From an uncultured Pelagibacteraceae bacterium (GTDB taxonomy: Bacteria; Pseudomonadota; Alphaproteobacteria; Pelagibacterales; Pelagibacteraceae): a DNA stretch of 64,000 nucleotides. Below are positions 1-8,189 of this stretch, one piece after another (position 1 is the first letter of the stretch; each line of letters begins with the position of its first letter). Location: positions 237,692 through 301,691 of the forward strand of contig CACFZE010000001.1 in NCBI GenBank assembly GCA_902570695.1. The letters run 5' to 3'. Both the position numbers and the translations under genes were made by a program. The notes below the pieces were generated by a model that worked only from the letters and a program-made list of their open reading frames with translations, searched no databases and was not told the DNA's origin.

Positions 1-638
1 GATATGAAATTGAGTACAATAAAGATCTTATGGAGTTTTCGCAAAAAATAGAAAGCGTGCCTGGTGTTGAAATTCTGTCAATGGGTAAGTCTTTAGAAGT
101 AATTAAAGATTTAGGAAATGCTGAAGCTGTATGCAAGAGATATAACCTTGATAAATTAGTTGGTACTCATGCAATTGGACATGCAAGAATGGCAACAGAG
201 TCAGGCGTTGATATTAAGTCAGCCCATCCATTCTGGGGATATCCTTTCAGTGATGTATCTGTTGTTCATAACGGTCAATTAACTAATTATTGGAATAATA
301 GAAGAGTATTAGAGAATAAAGGAATGAGATTTATGTCAGAGTGTGACTCTGAATTAATTGCAGTTTATTTGGCTGAAAAAATGAGAAATGGAGCAACACT
401 AGAAGAAGGAATGAAAGAGTCTTTAGCGGGCTTAGATGGAGTTTTCACTTACTTCGTTGCTACCAAAGACTCTTTGGGAATGGCTAAAGATACTATGGCT
501 GCAAAACCACTGGTATTATATGAGTCTGATGATCTTGTAGCTATGGGTTCTGAAGAAATAGCAATTAGATCAGTACTACCACAAGAAATAGAAACATATG
601 ATCCTTTTGATGGAGAAGTTAAAGTATGGCAAATTTAA
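1..638 (+). CDS. class II glutamine amidotransferase subunit of a split glutamate-synthase-like enzyme (5' partial, copy 1)
   Basis: The reading frame is open from the left edge (codons from position 3), so the N-terminus with the catalytic Cys2 lies outside the window; the ATG at 30 is internal. About 212 residues are visible. The motifs GTHAIGHARMATES and VVHNGQLTNYW match the class II (Ntn-type) glutamine amidotransferase fold, the GlxB/MgsA type, which releases ammonia from glutamine and channels it to a synthase subunit. It aligns along its length with the complete paralogue at 5260-6141. It overlaps the next gene by 13 bases and leads a three-gene set (amidotransferase, GXGXG subunit, FMN subunit). 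The family is certain. Whether the complex makes glutamate or N-methylglutamate cannot be settled from sequence alone. Confidence 0.85.
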   Translation, partial: YEIEYNKDLMEFSQKIESVPGVEILSMGKSLEVIKDLGNAEAVCKRYNLDKLVGTHAIGHARMATESGVDIKSAHPFWGYPFSDVSVVHNGQLTNYWNNRRVLENKGMRFMSECDSELIAVYLAEKMRNGATLEEGMKESLAGLDGVFTYFVATKDSLGMAKDTMAAKPLVLYESDDLVAMGSEEIAIRSVLPQEIETYDPFDGEVKVWQI

Positions 639-1480
639 AAACTTCAGAAAAAAAAACTAAAGCACAATCAATGGGACTTCATTCAGAGGTCTTAACTGGA
701 AAAACACAACAAAAATTTTTTAATCCTGATGAAGCAGAAAATTTTTATTATTTTGGAACATATGATGTTGATTTCAACAAAAGAACAGAAATCGATGTAA
801 AAAATATGGAATGCAGAGAAGCCAATAAAAAAATTGATGAATTAATGAAAGATGGATATGGAACAATAGTTATAAAAAATCCTCAAGGAAAACATAGTTT
901 AGGTGTAGGAATTTTGAATAAATTAAATTTAATATTTGAGGGAAGTTTAGGTTATTTTGGATGTGGATCAATGGATGGTCCAATAGTTAGAATTAATGGT
1001 AGAGTTGGTTGGTCTTGTGCTGAAAATATGATGGCTGGCAAAGTTGTCATAGAAAAAAATGCGGGGTCTTGCTTTGGGGCAGCTATAAGAGGTGGCGATC
1101 TGATATGCAAAGGAAGCGTAGGTGCAAGAACTGGTATTGATCAAAAAGGTGGAACTATAATAGTTGGTGGAGATGCTGGTGCTTTTACAGGTTTTATGAT
1201 GCAAAGAGGTAGAATAATAATCTTGGGTGACGTAGGTATAAACTTAGGAGACTCTATGTATGATGGGACAATTTTTGTAGGTGGAAAAATTGGATCATTT
1301 GGTAGTGATGCTGTCGAAACTGAATTGACTGATTCAGATCAAGATTGGTTAAAAAGAAAATTAAAGGTTGCGGAGATCGGGGAAAACTTCGATGTTTCTA
1401 AAATGACCAAAGTTGTTGCAGGAAAAAAACTTTGGAATTACGATGCTCTTGAACCTACAGAGAAAAAAGGAGCAATTTAA
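626..1480 (+). CDS. GXGXG-domain subunit of a split glutamate-synthase-like enzyme (copy 1)
   Basis: The 284-residue protein corresponds to the C-terminal right-handed beta-helix (GXGXG) domain of glutamate synthase, present as a separate subunit as in GlxC/MgsB. Glycine-spaced repeats run through residues 85-230, for example GRVGWSCAENMMAGKVVIE, KGSVGARTG and GGDAGAFTGFMMQRG. This domain is structural in glutamate synthase and links the amidotransferase and FMN domains. The ATG at 626 overlaps the previous gene and has a GGAGAA sequence just upstream. An N-terminal stretch of about 80 residues is absent from the shorter paralogue at 6141-6824. The gene ends directly against the FMN subunit gene, indicating translational coupling. 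Confidence 0.88.
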   Translation: MANLKTSEKKTKAQSMGLHSEVLTGKTQQKFFNPDEAENFYYFGTYDVDFNKRTEIDVKNMECREANKKIDELMKDGYGTIVIKNPQGKHSLGVGILNKLNLIFEGSLGYFGCGSMDGPIVRINGRVGWSCAENMMAGKVVIEKNAGSCFGAAIRGGDLICKGSVGARTGIDQKGGTIIVGGDAGAFTGFMMQRGRIIILGDVGINLGDSMYDGTIFVGGKIGSFGSDAVETELTDSDQDWLKRKLKVAEIGENFDVSKMTKVVAGKKLWNYDALEPTEKKGAI

Positions 1481-2872
1481 ATGGCAAAGAAAAAAAACGG
1501 TAATGGAAAGTCAAATGGTCATTCCAACGGAAATGGAGTAGCGTCTAGAAATAAAAGTTTGCTAGGACACAATGCAATCTTCACTCCTGAAGTAATGGAT
1601 GACATCCATATTAAATCAGAATTAGGTAGATACAGAATGCGTGGTATGGCTTTGATGAAGAAAATACCAACTTTTGATGATCTAGTTTTCTTGCCAGGTA
1701 CATTAACAAGATTTGTAATTGAAGGTTATAGAGAAAAATGTGAAACTAAAACTATCATTGGTCCAAGATGTGAAAATCCAATTGAACTTGATATACCAGT
1801 TTATATTACTGGAATGAGTTTTGGAGCATTATCTTATGAGGCTAAAACAGCATTAGCGAGAGGTGCTACTATGGCTGGTAGTGCAACATGTTCTGGTGAA
1901 GGTGGAATGATACCAGATGAAAGAAGATATTCAGAAAAATGGTTTTATCAGTGCATACAATCAAGATACGGTTTTAATCCACATCACGCACAACTAGCTG
2001 ATGGAATTGAAGTTTTTATTGGACAAGGTCAAAAAGTTGGAATGGGAGGTCATTTAATGGGTCAAAAAGTTACTGACCAAGTTGCAGAAATGAGATCACT
2101 ACCCGCAGGTATAGATCAAAGATCTCCAGCAAGACACCCAGATTGGTTAGGTCCAGATGATTTAGCTTTAAAAGTTCAAGAGCTTAGAGAATTAACAAAA
2201 AACAAAGTGCCAATTCAGTTAAAGCTTGGTGCAGCAAAAGTTTATGATGATGTTAGGATGGCAGCAAAATGTGATCCAGATTCAATTTATCTTGATGGAA
2301 TGGAAGGTTCAACGGGTGCTGGACCACATATTGCAGCTGCTAATACAGGAATTCCAGGAATAGCAGGAATTAGAGAAGCTAGAAGAGCATTGGATGATGT
2401 TGGCAAAACTGGAAAAGTAACTTTAATTTATGCAGGTGGTGTTAGAGATGGTGCAGACATGGCTAAAGCTTTAGCGCTTGGTGCAGACGCAATTGCAATT
2501 GGAACTGGCGCAATGGTGGCTTTGAATTGCAATAAAGAAATACCAGAGTCTAACTTTGAAAAAGAAATGGGTGTACCTGCAGGTCATTGCTATCACTGTC
2601 ACACAGGTAGATGTCCGGTAGGAGTAGCTACTCAAGATCCTAAATTAAGAAAAAGATTAAATCCTGATGACGCAGCATTAAGAGTATACAATTATTTGCA
2701 TGCAATGACATTAGAGGCTCAATTGTTGGCTAGAGCATGTGGAAAAACAAATATTCACTCGCTAGAACCAGAAGATATGGCTGCATTGACTATGGAGGCT
2801 TCTGCATTAGCTAAAGTACCACTTGCAGGAACAAATCATACAGTAGGAGTTAAAGATTTCCATAAAATCTAA
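1481..2872 (+). CDS. FMN-binding synthase subunit with iron-sulfur cysteine motif (glutamate-synthase-like, copy 1)
   Basis: The 463-residue protein matches the FMN/synthase (TIM-barrel) domain of glutamate synthase as a stand-alone subunit (GlxD/MgsC-like). Visible motifs are TGMSFGALSYEAKTALARGA near the N-side, QLKLGAAKV in the barrel, YAGGVRDGADMAKALALGAD near the phosphate-binding end, and a cysteine cluster CYHCHTGRCPVGVATQ around residue 370. That cluster resembles the [3Fe-4S] motif of GltB-type synthases. The N-terminus carries a low-complexity Lys/Asn/Gly tail of about 25 residues before the conserved region. Retention of the cysteines suggests it can take electrons from an external donor, as true glutamate synthases do; no GltD-like partner lies in the window. 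The paralogue at 6827-8152 lacks the cysteines. Confidence 0.9.
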   Translation: MAKKKNGNGKSNGHSNGNGVASRNKSLLGHNAIFTPEVMDDIHIKSELGRYRMRGMALMKKIPTFDDLVFLPGTLTRFVIEGYREKCETKTIIGPRCENPIELDIPVYITGMSFGALSYEAKTALARGATMAGSATCSGEGGMIPDERRYSEKWFYQCIQSRYGFNPHHAQLADGIEVFIGQGQKVGMGGHLMGQKVTDQVAEMRSLPAGIDQRSPARHPDWLGPDDLALKVQELRELTKNKVPIQLKLGAAKVYDDVRMAAKCDPDSIYLDGMEGSTGAGPHIAAANTGIPGIAGIREARRALDDVGKTGKVTLIYAGGVRDGADMAKALALGADAIAIGTGAMVALNCNKEIPESNFEKEMGVPAGHCYHCHTGRCPVGVATQDPKLRKRLNPDDAALRVYNYLHAMTLEAQLLARACGKTNIHSLEPEDMAALTMEASALAKVPLAGTNHTVGVKDFHKI

Positions 2873-2880
2873 TAGCAAAT

Positions 2881-3291
2881 ATGCCAAAGAAAAAAGGTAA
2901 GAAAAAAGTCAAATCGAAAGAGATCAAAGGTCAATTAGGTAAGAAAAAAGAGACTGCTAGAGAAAAAATGATTGGCCAAACAATTGGCTATCGATATGAC
3001 GTAAATCTTTTGCCTGACTATAGTCGACTAACTCCATTTTTAAAAAAATATATAGAAGCTATGGGTTGGGACGATCTTAATTGGTTAGAAGATGTTCATA
3101 TGGGTTATGAAGAAAATAGACCTGCTGTTTTTGATAGAAATGCTAATGGTTGGGTAACGATACCAAGTAAAATAAAATTACCTAATAATCAGCAGGATAG
3201 AGATATGATAGCTAGAGAATTATTAGTAAAGTTTCAAATGTCGCCGAATCATCCGTTGGTTGATCTTAAAAAAGCATATTTAAAATTCTAA
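2881..3291 (+). CDS. lysine-rich hypothetical protein between the synthase genes and amt
   Basis: I do not recognise this 136-residue protein. The first 30 residues are extremely Lys-rich (PKKKGKKKVKSKEIKG) and probably disordered. The remainder is a soluble-looking domain with aromatic-rich segments such as YIEAMGWDDLNWLEDVHMGYE and a C-terminal helix. There is no signal peptide, membrane segment or cysteine pair. It begins 8 bases after the FMN subunit stop, so it is almost certainly co-transcribed with the synthase genes, and it precedes the ammonium transporter by 117 bases. No equivalent follows the second synthase set, so if it is a partner it would be specific to copy 1. The gene itself is well supported by spacing and by its clean frame. 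Confidence 0.75.
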   Translation: MPKKKGKKKVKSKEIKGQLGKKKETAREKMIGQTIGYRYDVNLLPDYSRLTPFLKKYIEAMGWDDLNWLEDVHMGYEENRPAVFDRNANGWVTIPSKIKLPNNQQDRDMIARELLVKFQMSPNHPLVDLKKAYLKF

Positions 3292-3408
3292 TTTTCAATT
3301 TCAAGTTGATAAAATAATTATTAACTTCTACTTTTTATAAATAAATTAAAATTGTCAGCATAAAAAAAATTTCATAGAGTCAATCAACTATTAATAGGAG
3401 AGAGAAAT

Positions 3409-4809
3409 ATGACTGATCAATTAGGTGCTCTCACATCGATATTTACAGAATTTTACTATTGGGTAACTGTGGTTCTTATGTTTTTGATCCACGTAGGTTT
3501 CTGTATGTACGAAGTTGGGGCATCTCGTTACAAACATCACCAACATACTCTTATGAAAAATACAATGCTGATACCTCTGGTAACAGTTACATGGTTTTTC
3601 TTTGGTTGGTGGATATACTGGGCATTTCCAACAGGACCCGGATTAGCTCCTTCGATTATGACCGAAAGTACTGGTCTAGTTCTTGGAGGTGGATTTGGTG
3701 GAAATGATCTTGCTAACCCTACAAATGCATTGATGGCAGTAAATCTGAATGATCATATAATGGGTGTCTTCTGGGCAGCCTTCTTATTATTTTCATGGAC
3801 TGCAGCCTCAATTGTATCTGGGGCTGTTATTGAAAGGATAACTACTTTTGCATTTGGGATACTTGCAATTGCAATTGGATCTGTTTTCTGGACAATAGAT
3901 GCTTCATGGGGATGGCATTTTGATGGATGGATGTTAAAAATATTAGGATATCACGATGCTTATGCTTCTGGAGTAATTCACGCAATTGCTGGGGGTTTTG
4001 CTTTAGGTGTTCTAATTGTTTTAGGACCAAGAATTGGAAAATTTTCATCTAGCGGAGAACCAAGAAACATTGGACCAAGAAATCCTTGGTTAGTGACAGT
4101 TGGATTATTTTTAATCTATACTGGTTTTTGGGGTTTTTACGCAGCATGTAATGTGCCAATATATGATCTTGGACCAGAGTATGGTATGGAAGGTGTAACT
4201 TTCTTTACTGCAACTAACATCTACCTGACGCCTACAACACTCAGTGGAATAACGATGAACTTTTTAATGTCGTTGTCTGGAGGTTTGTTGGCTGGATATG
4301 TAATATCAAAGGGAGATCCTTTCTGGACTTATTCATCAGGACTTGCGGGTATAATATGTGCATCTGCAGGAAATGATTTATATCATCCAATACAATCAAT
4401 GATAATCGGTATGATCGGAGTGGTTATAGCTTACAAAATGCATTACTGGGTCGAGAAAAAATATAAAATCGACGATGCAGTTGGAGCAGTAGCTGTTCAT
4501 GGTTACGCTGGATTTGTTGGTCTTGTAATATGTGGTTTTGTTTTAAATGGTTATCCTTCATCTGGATACAGTGTTGGAGCTATGTGGGACGGAACTAATT
4601 ATGCAGCAATTAATCCACTAGGAATGTTTATCGGAGCAATAATAATGTTTTTTGTTTTAGGTATGCTTCCTGGATATATAATTGCAAAAGTTCTCAATGG
4701 AATGGGTAAATTAAGAATACCTAGAGAAGTAGAGCTTGCAGGACTTGACTATACAATAATGGAGGAGGCTAAAGAAGACGAAAAAGCTGTAGCCTCGGCC
4801 AGTAGATAA
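3409..4809 (+). CDS. amt: ammonium transporter (Amt family)
   Basis: This 466-residue polytopic membrane protein has about 11 hydrophobic segments. It belongs to the Amt/MEP/Rh family, which conducts ammonium (and methylammonium) across the inner membrane. The pore twin-histidine pair is visible as YASGVIHAIAGG and GAVAVHGYAGF. The GNDLANPTNALMAVNLNDH loop and GASRYKHHQHTLMKN near TM1 fit the family. An AGGAGAGAG ribosome-binding site lies 6 bases before the ATG. A Glu/Lys-rich cytoplasmic tail of about 25 residues follows the last membrane segment. It sits between two glutamate-synthase-like gene sets and is followed by two small membrane-protein genes, so it is probably part of the same nitrogen-acquisition unit. 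No GlnK gene is adjacent. Confidence 0.95.
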   Translation: MTDQLGALTSIFTEFYYWVTVVLMFLIHVGFCMYEVGASRYKHHQHTLMKNTMLIPLVTVTWFFFGWWIYWAFPTGPGLAPSIMTESTGLVLGGGFGGNDLANPTNALMAVNLNDHIMGVFWAAFLLFSWTAASIVSGAVIERITTFAFGILAIAIGSVFWTIDASWGWHFDGWMLKILGYHDAYASGVIHAIAGGFALGVLIVLGPRIGKFSSSGEPRNIGPRNPWLVTVGLFLIYTGFWGFYAACNVPIYDLGPEYGMEGVTFFTATNIYLTPTTLSGITMNFLMSLSGGLLAGYVISKGDPFWTYSSGLAGIICASAGNDLYHPIQSMIIGMIGVVIAYKMHYWVEKKYKIDDAVGAVAVHGYAGFVGLVICGFVLNGYPSSGYSVGAMWDGTNYAAINPLGMFIGAIIMFFVLGMLPGYIIAKVLNGMGKLRIPREVELAGLDYTIMEEAKEDEKAVASASR

Positions 4810-4822
4810 AGGAGGTATGTAA

Positions 4823-5044
4823 ATGGCAACAGTAACAAATTGGATAGATCATTTAAGTGCCTCTGAGGTACAAGGATCTGTCTATCCAGGAGTTGGTTCA
4901 GAAGGAGTGCTTGTAATAATAGCAATTCTTATTTGGGTTGGTTGGCATGTAATTTCATCTAAACAAGAAGATGGGAAGATGAATGAGATTGTCAGAAAAA
5001 GACCTAGTTCTAACGACTGGAAGAGTAATATAACAGACGGTTAA
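4823..5044 (+). CDS. small single-pass membrane protein downstream of amt
   Basis: This 73-residue protein has one clear membrane segment (EGVLVIIAILIWVGWHVIS, about residues 28-46), a short N-terminal region and a basic C-terminal tail. It has a textbook AGGAGG ribosome-binding site 7 bases upstream, stronger than that of most genes here, and starts 13 bases after amt. The terminator at 5052-5085 directly follows it, so amt and this gene form the end of one transcript. I do not recognise a family. Position suggests an accessory or regulatory subunit for the ammonium transporter, but that is inference only. Confidence 0.75.
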   Translation: MATVTNWIDHLSASEVQGSVYPGVGSEGVLVIIAILIWVGWHVISSKQEDGKMNEIVRKRPSSNDWKSNITDG

Positions 5045-5051
5045 AACTTTG

Positions 5052-5085
5052 AAGAGGGCACATGAAATATTGTGCCCTCTTTTTT
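5052..5085 (+). terminator. rho-independent terminator after amt and the 73-residue gene
   Basis: An 11-bp perfect stem pairs 5052-5062 with 5071-5081 around an 8-base loop, and T5080-T5085 follow as the U-tract. The stem core is GAGGGCACA/TGTGCCCTC, unusually GC-rich for this window. It lies 8 bases beyond the stop codon of the small membrane-protein gene. Confidence 0.92.
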
Positions 5086-5088
5086 CAA

Positions 5089-5250
5089 ATGGAAAATTCA
5101 GAAAATAAAAATCAAGACGAAAATAGAACTCCTAGTAAAATGGCAAGACTTGCTTGGCCAAAAGCTAAGTATGGTGTCTATGCCGCAATCATCATTATTG
5201 TATTAGTAAATCTCCTTTACTATAAAGATTTTTTGTTATCTTTAATTTAA
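5089..5250 (+). CDS. small single-pass membrane protein (53 residues)
   Basis: The frame is open from an ATG at 5062, but that codon lies in the terminator loop, so I place the start at the ATG at 5089, just after the T-run. The product has a charged N-terminal half (ENSENKNQDENRTPSKMARL) and one C-terminal membrane helix (YGVYAAIIIIVLVNLLYY), and it ends almost at once after the helix. The topology is probably N-in. It begins 4 bases past the terminator T-tract, leaving almost no leader, so it is expressed either by read-through or from a promoter inside the terminator region. It precedes the second amidotransferase gene by 9 bases. Function unknown. Confidence 0.6.
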   Translation: MENSENKNQDENRTPSKMARLAWPKAKYGVYAAIIIIVLVNLLYYKDFLLSLI

Positions 5251-5259
5251 TTAATTTTT

Positions 5260-6141
5260 ATGTGTGGAATTGTTGGAATATACCTAAAATCAAAAAAGTT
5301 TGAAAAAGATTTAGGTAAAATGTTATCTGGAATGTTGATAAATATGGAGTCCAGAGGACCTGATAGCGCTGGTTTTGCTATTTATAAGAAAGAAAAAAAA
5401 GAGGAAATTAAATATTCAATATGTATTAACAATTTAGCTTTCGAAAAATTTAAGAAAGGAATCACAGGAAAAATTAAATTTACTAAAATATTAAAAAACT
5501 CAGACCACGTAATTTTAAGCTCCAAAGAAAAACCAAAAAAAGTTTTGGATATTTTAAATGAATTTAAGGGAGTTTCCTTGGTTGGTTATGGTAAATCTAT
5601 TGAAATATTTAAGCAAATCGGAAATCCTAAAGATGTAGTAAAAAAGTTTAATTTAGAAAACTTTAGTGGAACACATGGAATAGGTCATACTAGAATGGCT
5701 ACTGAAAGTGCTATAACAACTGATGGATCTCATCCCTACTCTACAGGCTCTGATGAATGCCTGGTCCATAATGGATCTTTATCAAATCACAATAACCTAA
5801 GGAGAGATTTAACTAAAAAAGGGATAAATTTTAAATCTGAAAACGATACTGAGGTAGCAGCAGGATATATTTCAAATCATTTATCAAGTAAAAAAAATTT
5901 AAAAGAGACTCTTATGAGTGGCTTGGGTGACTTAGATGGATTTTACACTTTTATAACAGGCACAAGAAAAGGATTTGCTATAGTTAGAGATGAAATTGCA
6001 TGCAAACCTGCTGTTGTTGCTGAAACTAAAGACTATGTTGCAATCGCATCTGAATTTCAAGCAATGGCACATTTGCCTAATGTTAACATGGCTAAAATTT
6101 TTGAGCCTGAACCTGGTATTGTATATTCTTGGGGCAATTAA
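5260..6141 (+). CDS. class II glutamine amidotransferase subunit (glutamate/N-methylglutamate synthase-like, copy 2)
   Basis: The complete 293-residue protein begins MCGIVGIYLKSK, giving the N-terminal nucleophile Cys2 of Ntn glutamine amidotransferases after Met removal. Other family motifs are MESRGPDSAGFAIY, GTHGIGHTRMATES and CLVHNGSLSNHNNLRRDL. It is the GlxB/MgsA-type subunit and a paralogue of the gene at the left edge. It has a Lys-rich insertion around residues 45-85 relative to compact amidotransferases. The stop codon overlaps the start of the GXGXG subunit gene (TAATG), indicating coupled translation. With the next three genes it forms an MgsABC-GmaS/GlnT-like set, as known from methylamine-using bacteria. 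Confidence 0.9.
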   Translation: MCGIVGIYLKSKKFEKDLGKMLSGMLINMESRGPDSAGFAIYKKEKKEEIKYSICINNLAFEKFKKGITGKIKFTKILKNSDHVILSSKEKPKKVLDILNEFKGVSLVGYGKSIEIFKQIGNPKDVVKKFNLENFSGTHGIGHTRMATESAITTDGSHPYSTGSDECLVHNGSLSNHNNLRRDLTKKGINFKSENDTEVAAGYISNHLSSKKNLKETLMSGLGDLDGFYTFITGTRKGFAIVRDEIACKPAVVAETKDYVAIASEFQAMAHLPNVNMAKIFEPEPGIVYSWGN

Positions 6142-6824
6142 TGAAATTAGATTTGAGAAAATTGAAACTTAGAAAAGTAAATGAGACATTGCAAACTGTA
6201 GATCCAAAAAGAAATAATAAAAATTATACAATTTTAAATCCAGAGGGAAATCATGCTATCTGCGCAGGTTTGACGGATGACATAGATGTGACTGTAAAAG
6301 GTCATGTTGGATATTATTGCGGTGGAATGAACCAAAACGCAAATATAACAGTTGAAGGAAATGTTGGAACGGGCGTAGCTGAAAACATGATGTCTGGTAA
6401 AATTCACGTAAAAGGAAACGCCTCTCAGTCTGCTGGAGCTACGGCACATGGAGGATTTTTAGTAATTGATGGAGATGCAAGTTCCAGATGTGGAATTTCA
6501 ATGAAAGGAATTGATATTGTTGTCAAAGGTTCTGTAGGTCACATGTCAGCTTTTATGGCACAGTCTGGTAATTTAGTAGTTTGTGGTGACGCGGGTGAGG
6601 CATTAGGTGATAGTTTATATGAAACAGATATCTATATTAAAGGTAGGGTCAAGTCTTTAGGAGCTGATTGCGTAGAAAAAAAAATGGATAATAAACATTT
6701 AAAAAAATTAGATAAACTTTTAAAAAAAGCGAAGTTAGATAAATTAAAATCTAAAGATTTTAAAAGATATGGTTCAGCAAGAAAACTTTATAATTTTAAA
6801 ATAGACAATGTATCAAATTATTAA
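6141..6824 (+). CDS. GXGXG-domain subunit (glutamate/N-methylglutamate synthase-like, copy 2)
   Basis: The 227-residue protein is the stand-alone beta-helix domain (GlxC/MgsB-like). Repeats include GHVGYYCGGMNQNANITVEG, GNVGTGVAENMMSGKIHVKG and GDAGEALGDSLYETDIYIKG. An in-frame TTG at 6129 could extend it by four residues, but the ATG at 6141 overlapping the preceding stop codon is the more natural start. It lacks the roughly 80-residue N-terminal extension of copy 1. The C-terminal 40 residues are Lys-rich. It lies two bases upstream of the FMN subunit gene. Confidence 0.88.
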   Translation: MKLDLRKLKLRKVNETLQTVDPKRNNKNYTILNPEGNHAICAGLTDDIDVTVKGHVGYYCGGMNQNANITVEGNVGTGVAENMMSGKIHVKGNASQSAGATAHGGFLVIDGDASSRCGISMKGIDIVVKGSVGHMSAFMAQSGNLVVCGDAGEALGDSLYETDIYIKGRVKSLGADCVEKKMDNKHLKKLDKLLKKAKLDKLKSKDFKRYGSARKLYNFKIDNVSNY

Positions 6825-6826
6825 AT

Positions 6827-8152
6827 ATGAAAAAAAATAATAAGACATTTCCAAGACAATCTTGGACTTTCGACGAGTATACAAATTCTGAAATAAGAAG
6901 AGCAGCTGAAACAGGAATTTATGATATAAGAGGAGGTGGATCTAAAAGAAGACTTCCTCATTTTGATGATCTTTTATTTTTAGGTGCATCAATGTCCAGA
7001 TATCCTTTGGAGGGCTATCGAGAAAAATGCACGACTAATGTAACCTTGGGAACGAGGTATGCAAAAAAACCTTTAGAACTTGATATACCAATAACAATTG
7101 CGGGAATGAGTTTTGGCGCATTATCTGGATCTGCTAAAGAAGCATTGGGTAGAGGAGCTAGTATTGCAGGTACATCAACAACAACAGGTGATGGAGGTAT
7201 GACACCTGAAGAAAGAGGACAATCAAAAAATTTAGTTTACCAACTTTTACCTTCTCGATATGGAATGAATCCTAATGATTTAAGAAAAGCAGATGCAATA
7301 GAAGTTGTTATTGGACAAGGTGCAAAGCCTGGTGGAGGTGGAATGCTTCTAGGTCAAAAAATTAGTGATCGTGTTGCAGAAATGAGAACTTTACCAAAAG
7401 GAGTTGATCAACGTTCTGCATGCAGACATCCAGACTGGACTGGACCTGATGATTTGAAGATCAAAATATTGGAATTAAGAGAAATTACTAAGTGGAAAGT
7501 CCCAATATTTGTGAAAATTGCGGGAGCAAGACCTTATTATGATACCGCATTAGCAATTAAAGCTGGTGCAGATGTAGTTGTTTTAGATGGTATGCAAGGA
7601 GGAACTGCAGCGACACAAGAAGTATTTATTGAAAATGTAGGTCAACCAACATTAGGATGTATAAGACCAGCCGTTGATGCTCTACAAGATCTAGATATGC
7701 ATAGAAAAGTTCAATTAATTATTTCTGGTGGGATCAGAAATGGAGCAGATGTAGCTAAAGCTTTGGCCCTTGGAGCCGATGCAGTTTCAATAGGTAGTGC
7801 AGCAATGATTGCTATCGGAGATAATGATCCTAAATGGGAAAAAGATTACAATAAACTTGGAACTACTGCTGGCGCATACGATGATTGGCATGAAGGAAAT
7901 GATCCCGCAGGTATTTCAACCCAAGATCCAAAATTAATGAAAAGATTAGATCCAATGAAAGCTGGAAAAAAACTTTCAAACTATTTAAAGGTAATGACAT
8001 TAGAAGCTCAAACACTTGCAAGAGCATGTGGTAAAAATAGCTTACATAATTTAGAACCAGAGGATATGTGTGCTTTAACAGTTGAAGCTGCCGCGATGGC
8101 TAGAGTTCCTTTAGCTGGTACTACGTGGATACCAGGTATAAATAACAAATAA
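6827..8152 (+). CDS. FMN-binding synthase subunit lacking iron-sulfur cysteines (copy 2)
   Basis: The 441-residue synthase-domain protein is clearly homologous to copy 1 (AGMSFGALSGSAKEALGRGA, QLIISGGIRNGADVAKALAL, HNLEPEDMCALTVEA). The iron-sulfur region is replaced: where copy 1 has CYHCHTGRCPVG this protein has AYDDWHEGNDPAG, with every cluster cysteine gone. The FMN barrel motifs are intact, so an active flavoenzyme without an electron-input cluster is likely. N-methylglutamate synthase chemistry (methylamine plus glutamate exchanging with ammonia) is redox-neutral and would not need one. That fits the GlnT/GmaS-like neighbour 38 bases downstream, but the substrate assignment is inference. 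Confidence 0.88.
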   Translation: MKKNNKTFPRQSWTFDEYTNSEIRRAAETGIYDIRGGGSKRRLPHFDDLLFLGASMSRYPLEGYREKCTTNVTLGTRYAKKPLELDIPITIAGMSFGALSGSAKEALGRGASIAGTSTTTGDGGMTPEERGQSKNLVYQLLPSRYGMNPNDLRKADAIEVVIGQGAKPGGGGMLLGQKISDRVAEMRTLPKGVDQRSACRHPDWTGPDDLKIKILELREITKWKVPIFVKIAGARPYYDTALAIKAGADVVVLDGMQGGTAATQEVFIENVGQPTLGCIRPAVDALQDLDMHRKVQLIISGGIRNGADVAKALALGADAVSIGSAAMIAIGDNDPKWEKDYNKLGTTAGAYDDWHEGNDPAGISTQDPKLMKRLDPMKAGKKLSNYLKVMTLEAQTLARACGKNSLHNLEPEDMCALTVEAAAMARVPLAGTTWIPGINNK

Positions 8153-8189
8153 ATATTGATACTAAGTAATTTAACTCATATTATAGATA

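Noticed and set aside
3292..3408. Sigma54/NtrC-type promoter before amt
   Set aside because: No GG-N10-GC element is present, and the TTGATA/TATAAA pair has a 24-base spacer, too long for sigma70.
5062..5088. Earlier ATG for the 53-residue membrane protein
   Set aside because: This ATG is in the terminator hairpin loop and the added residues would be encoded by the stem and T-run.
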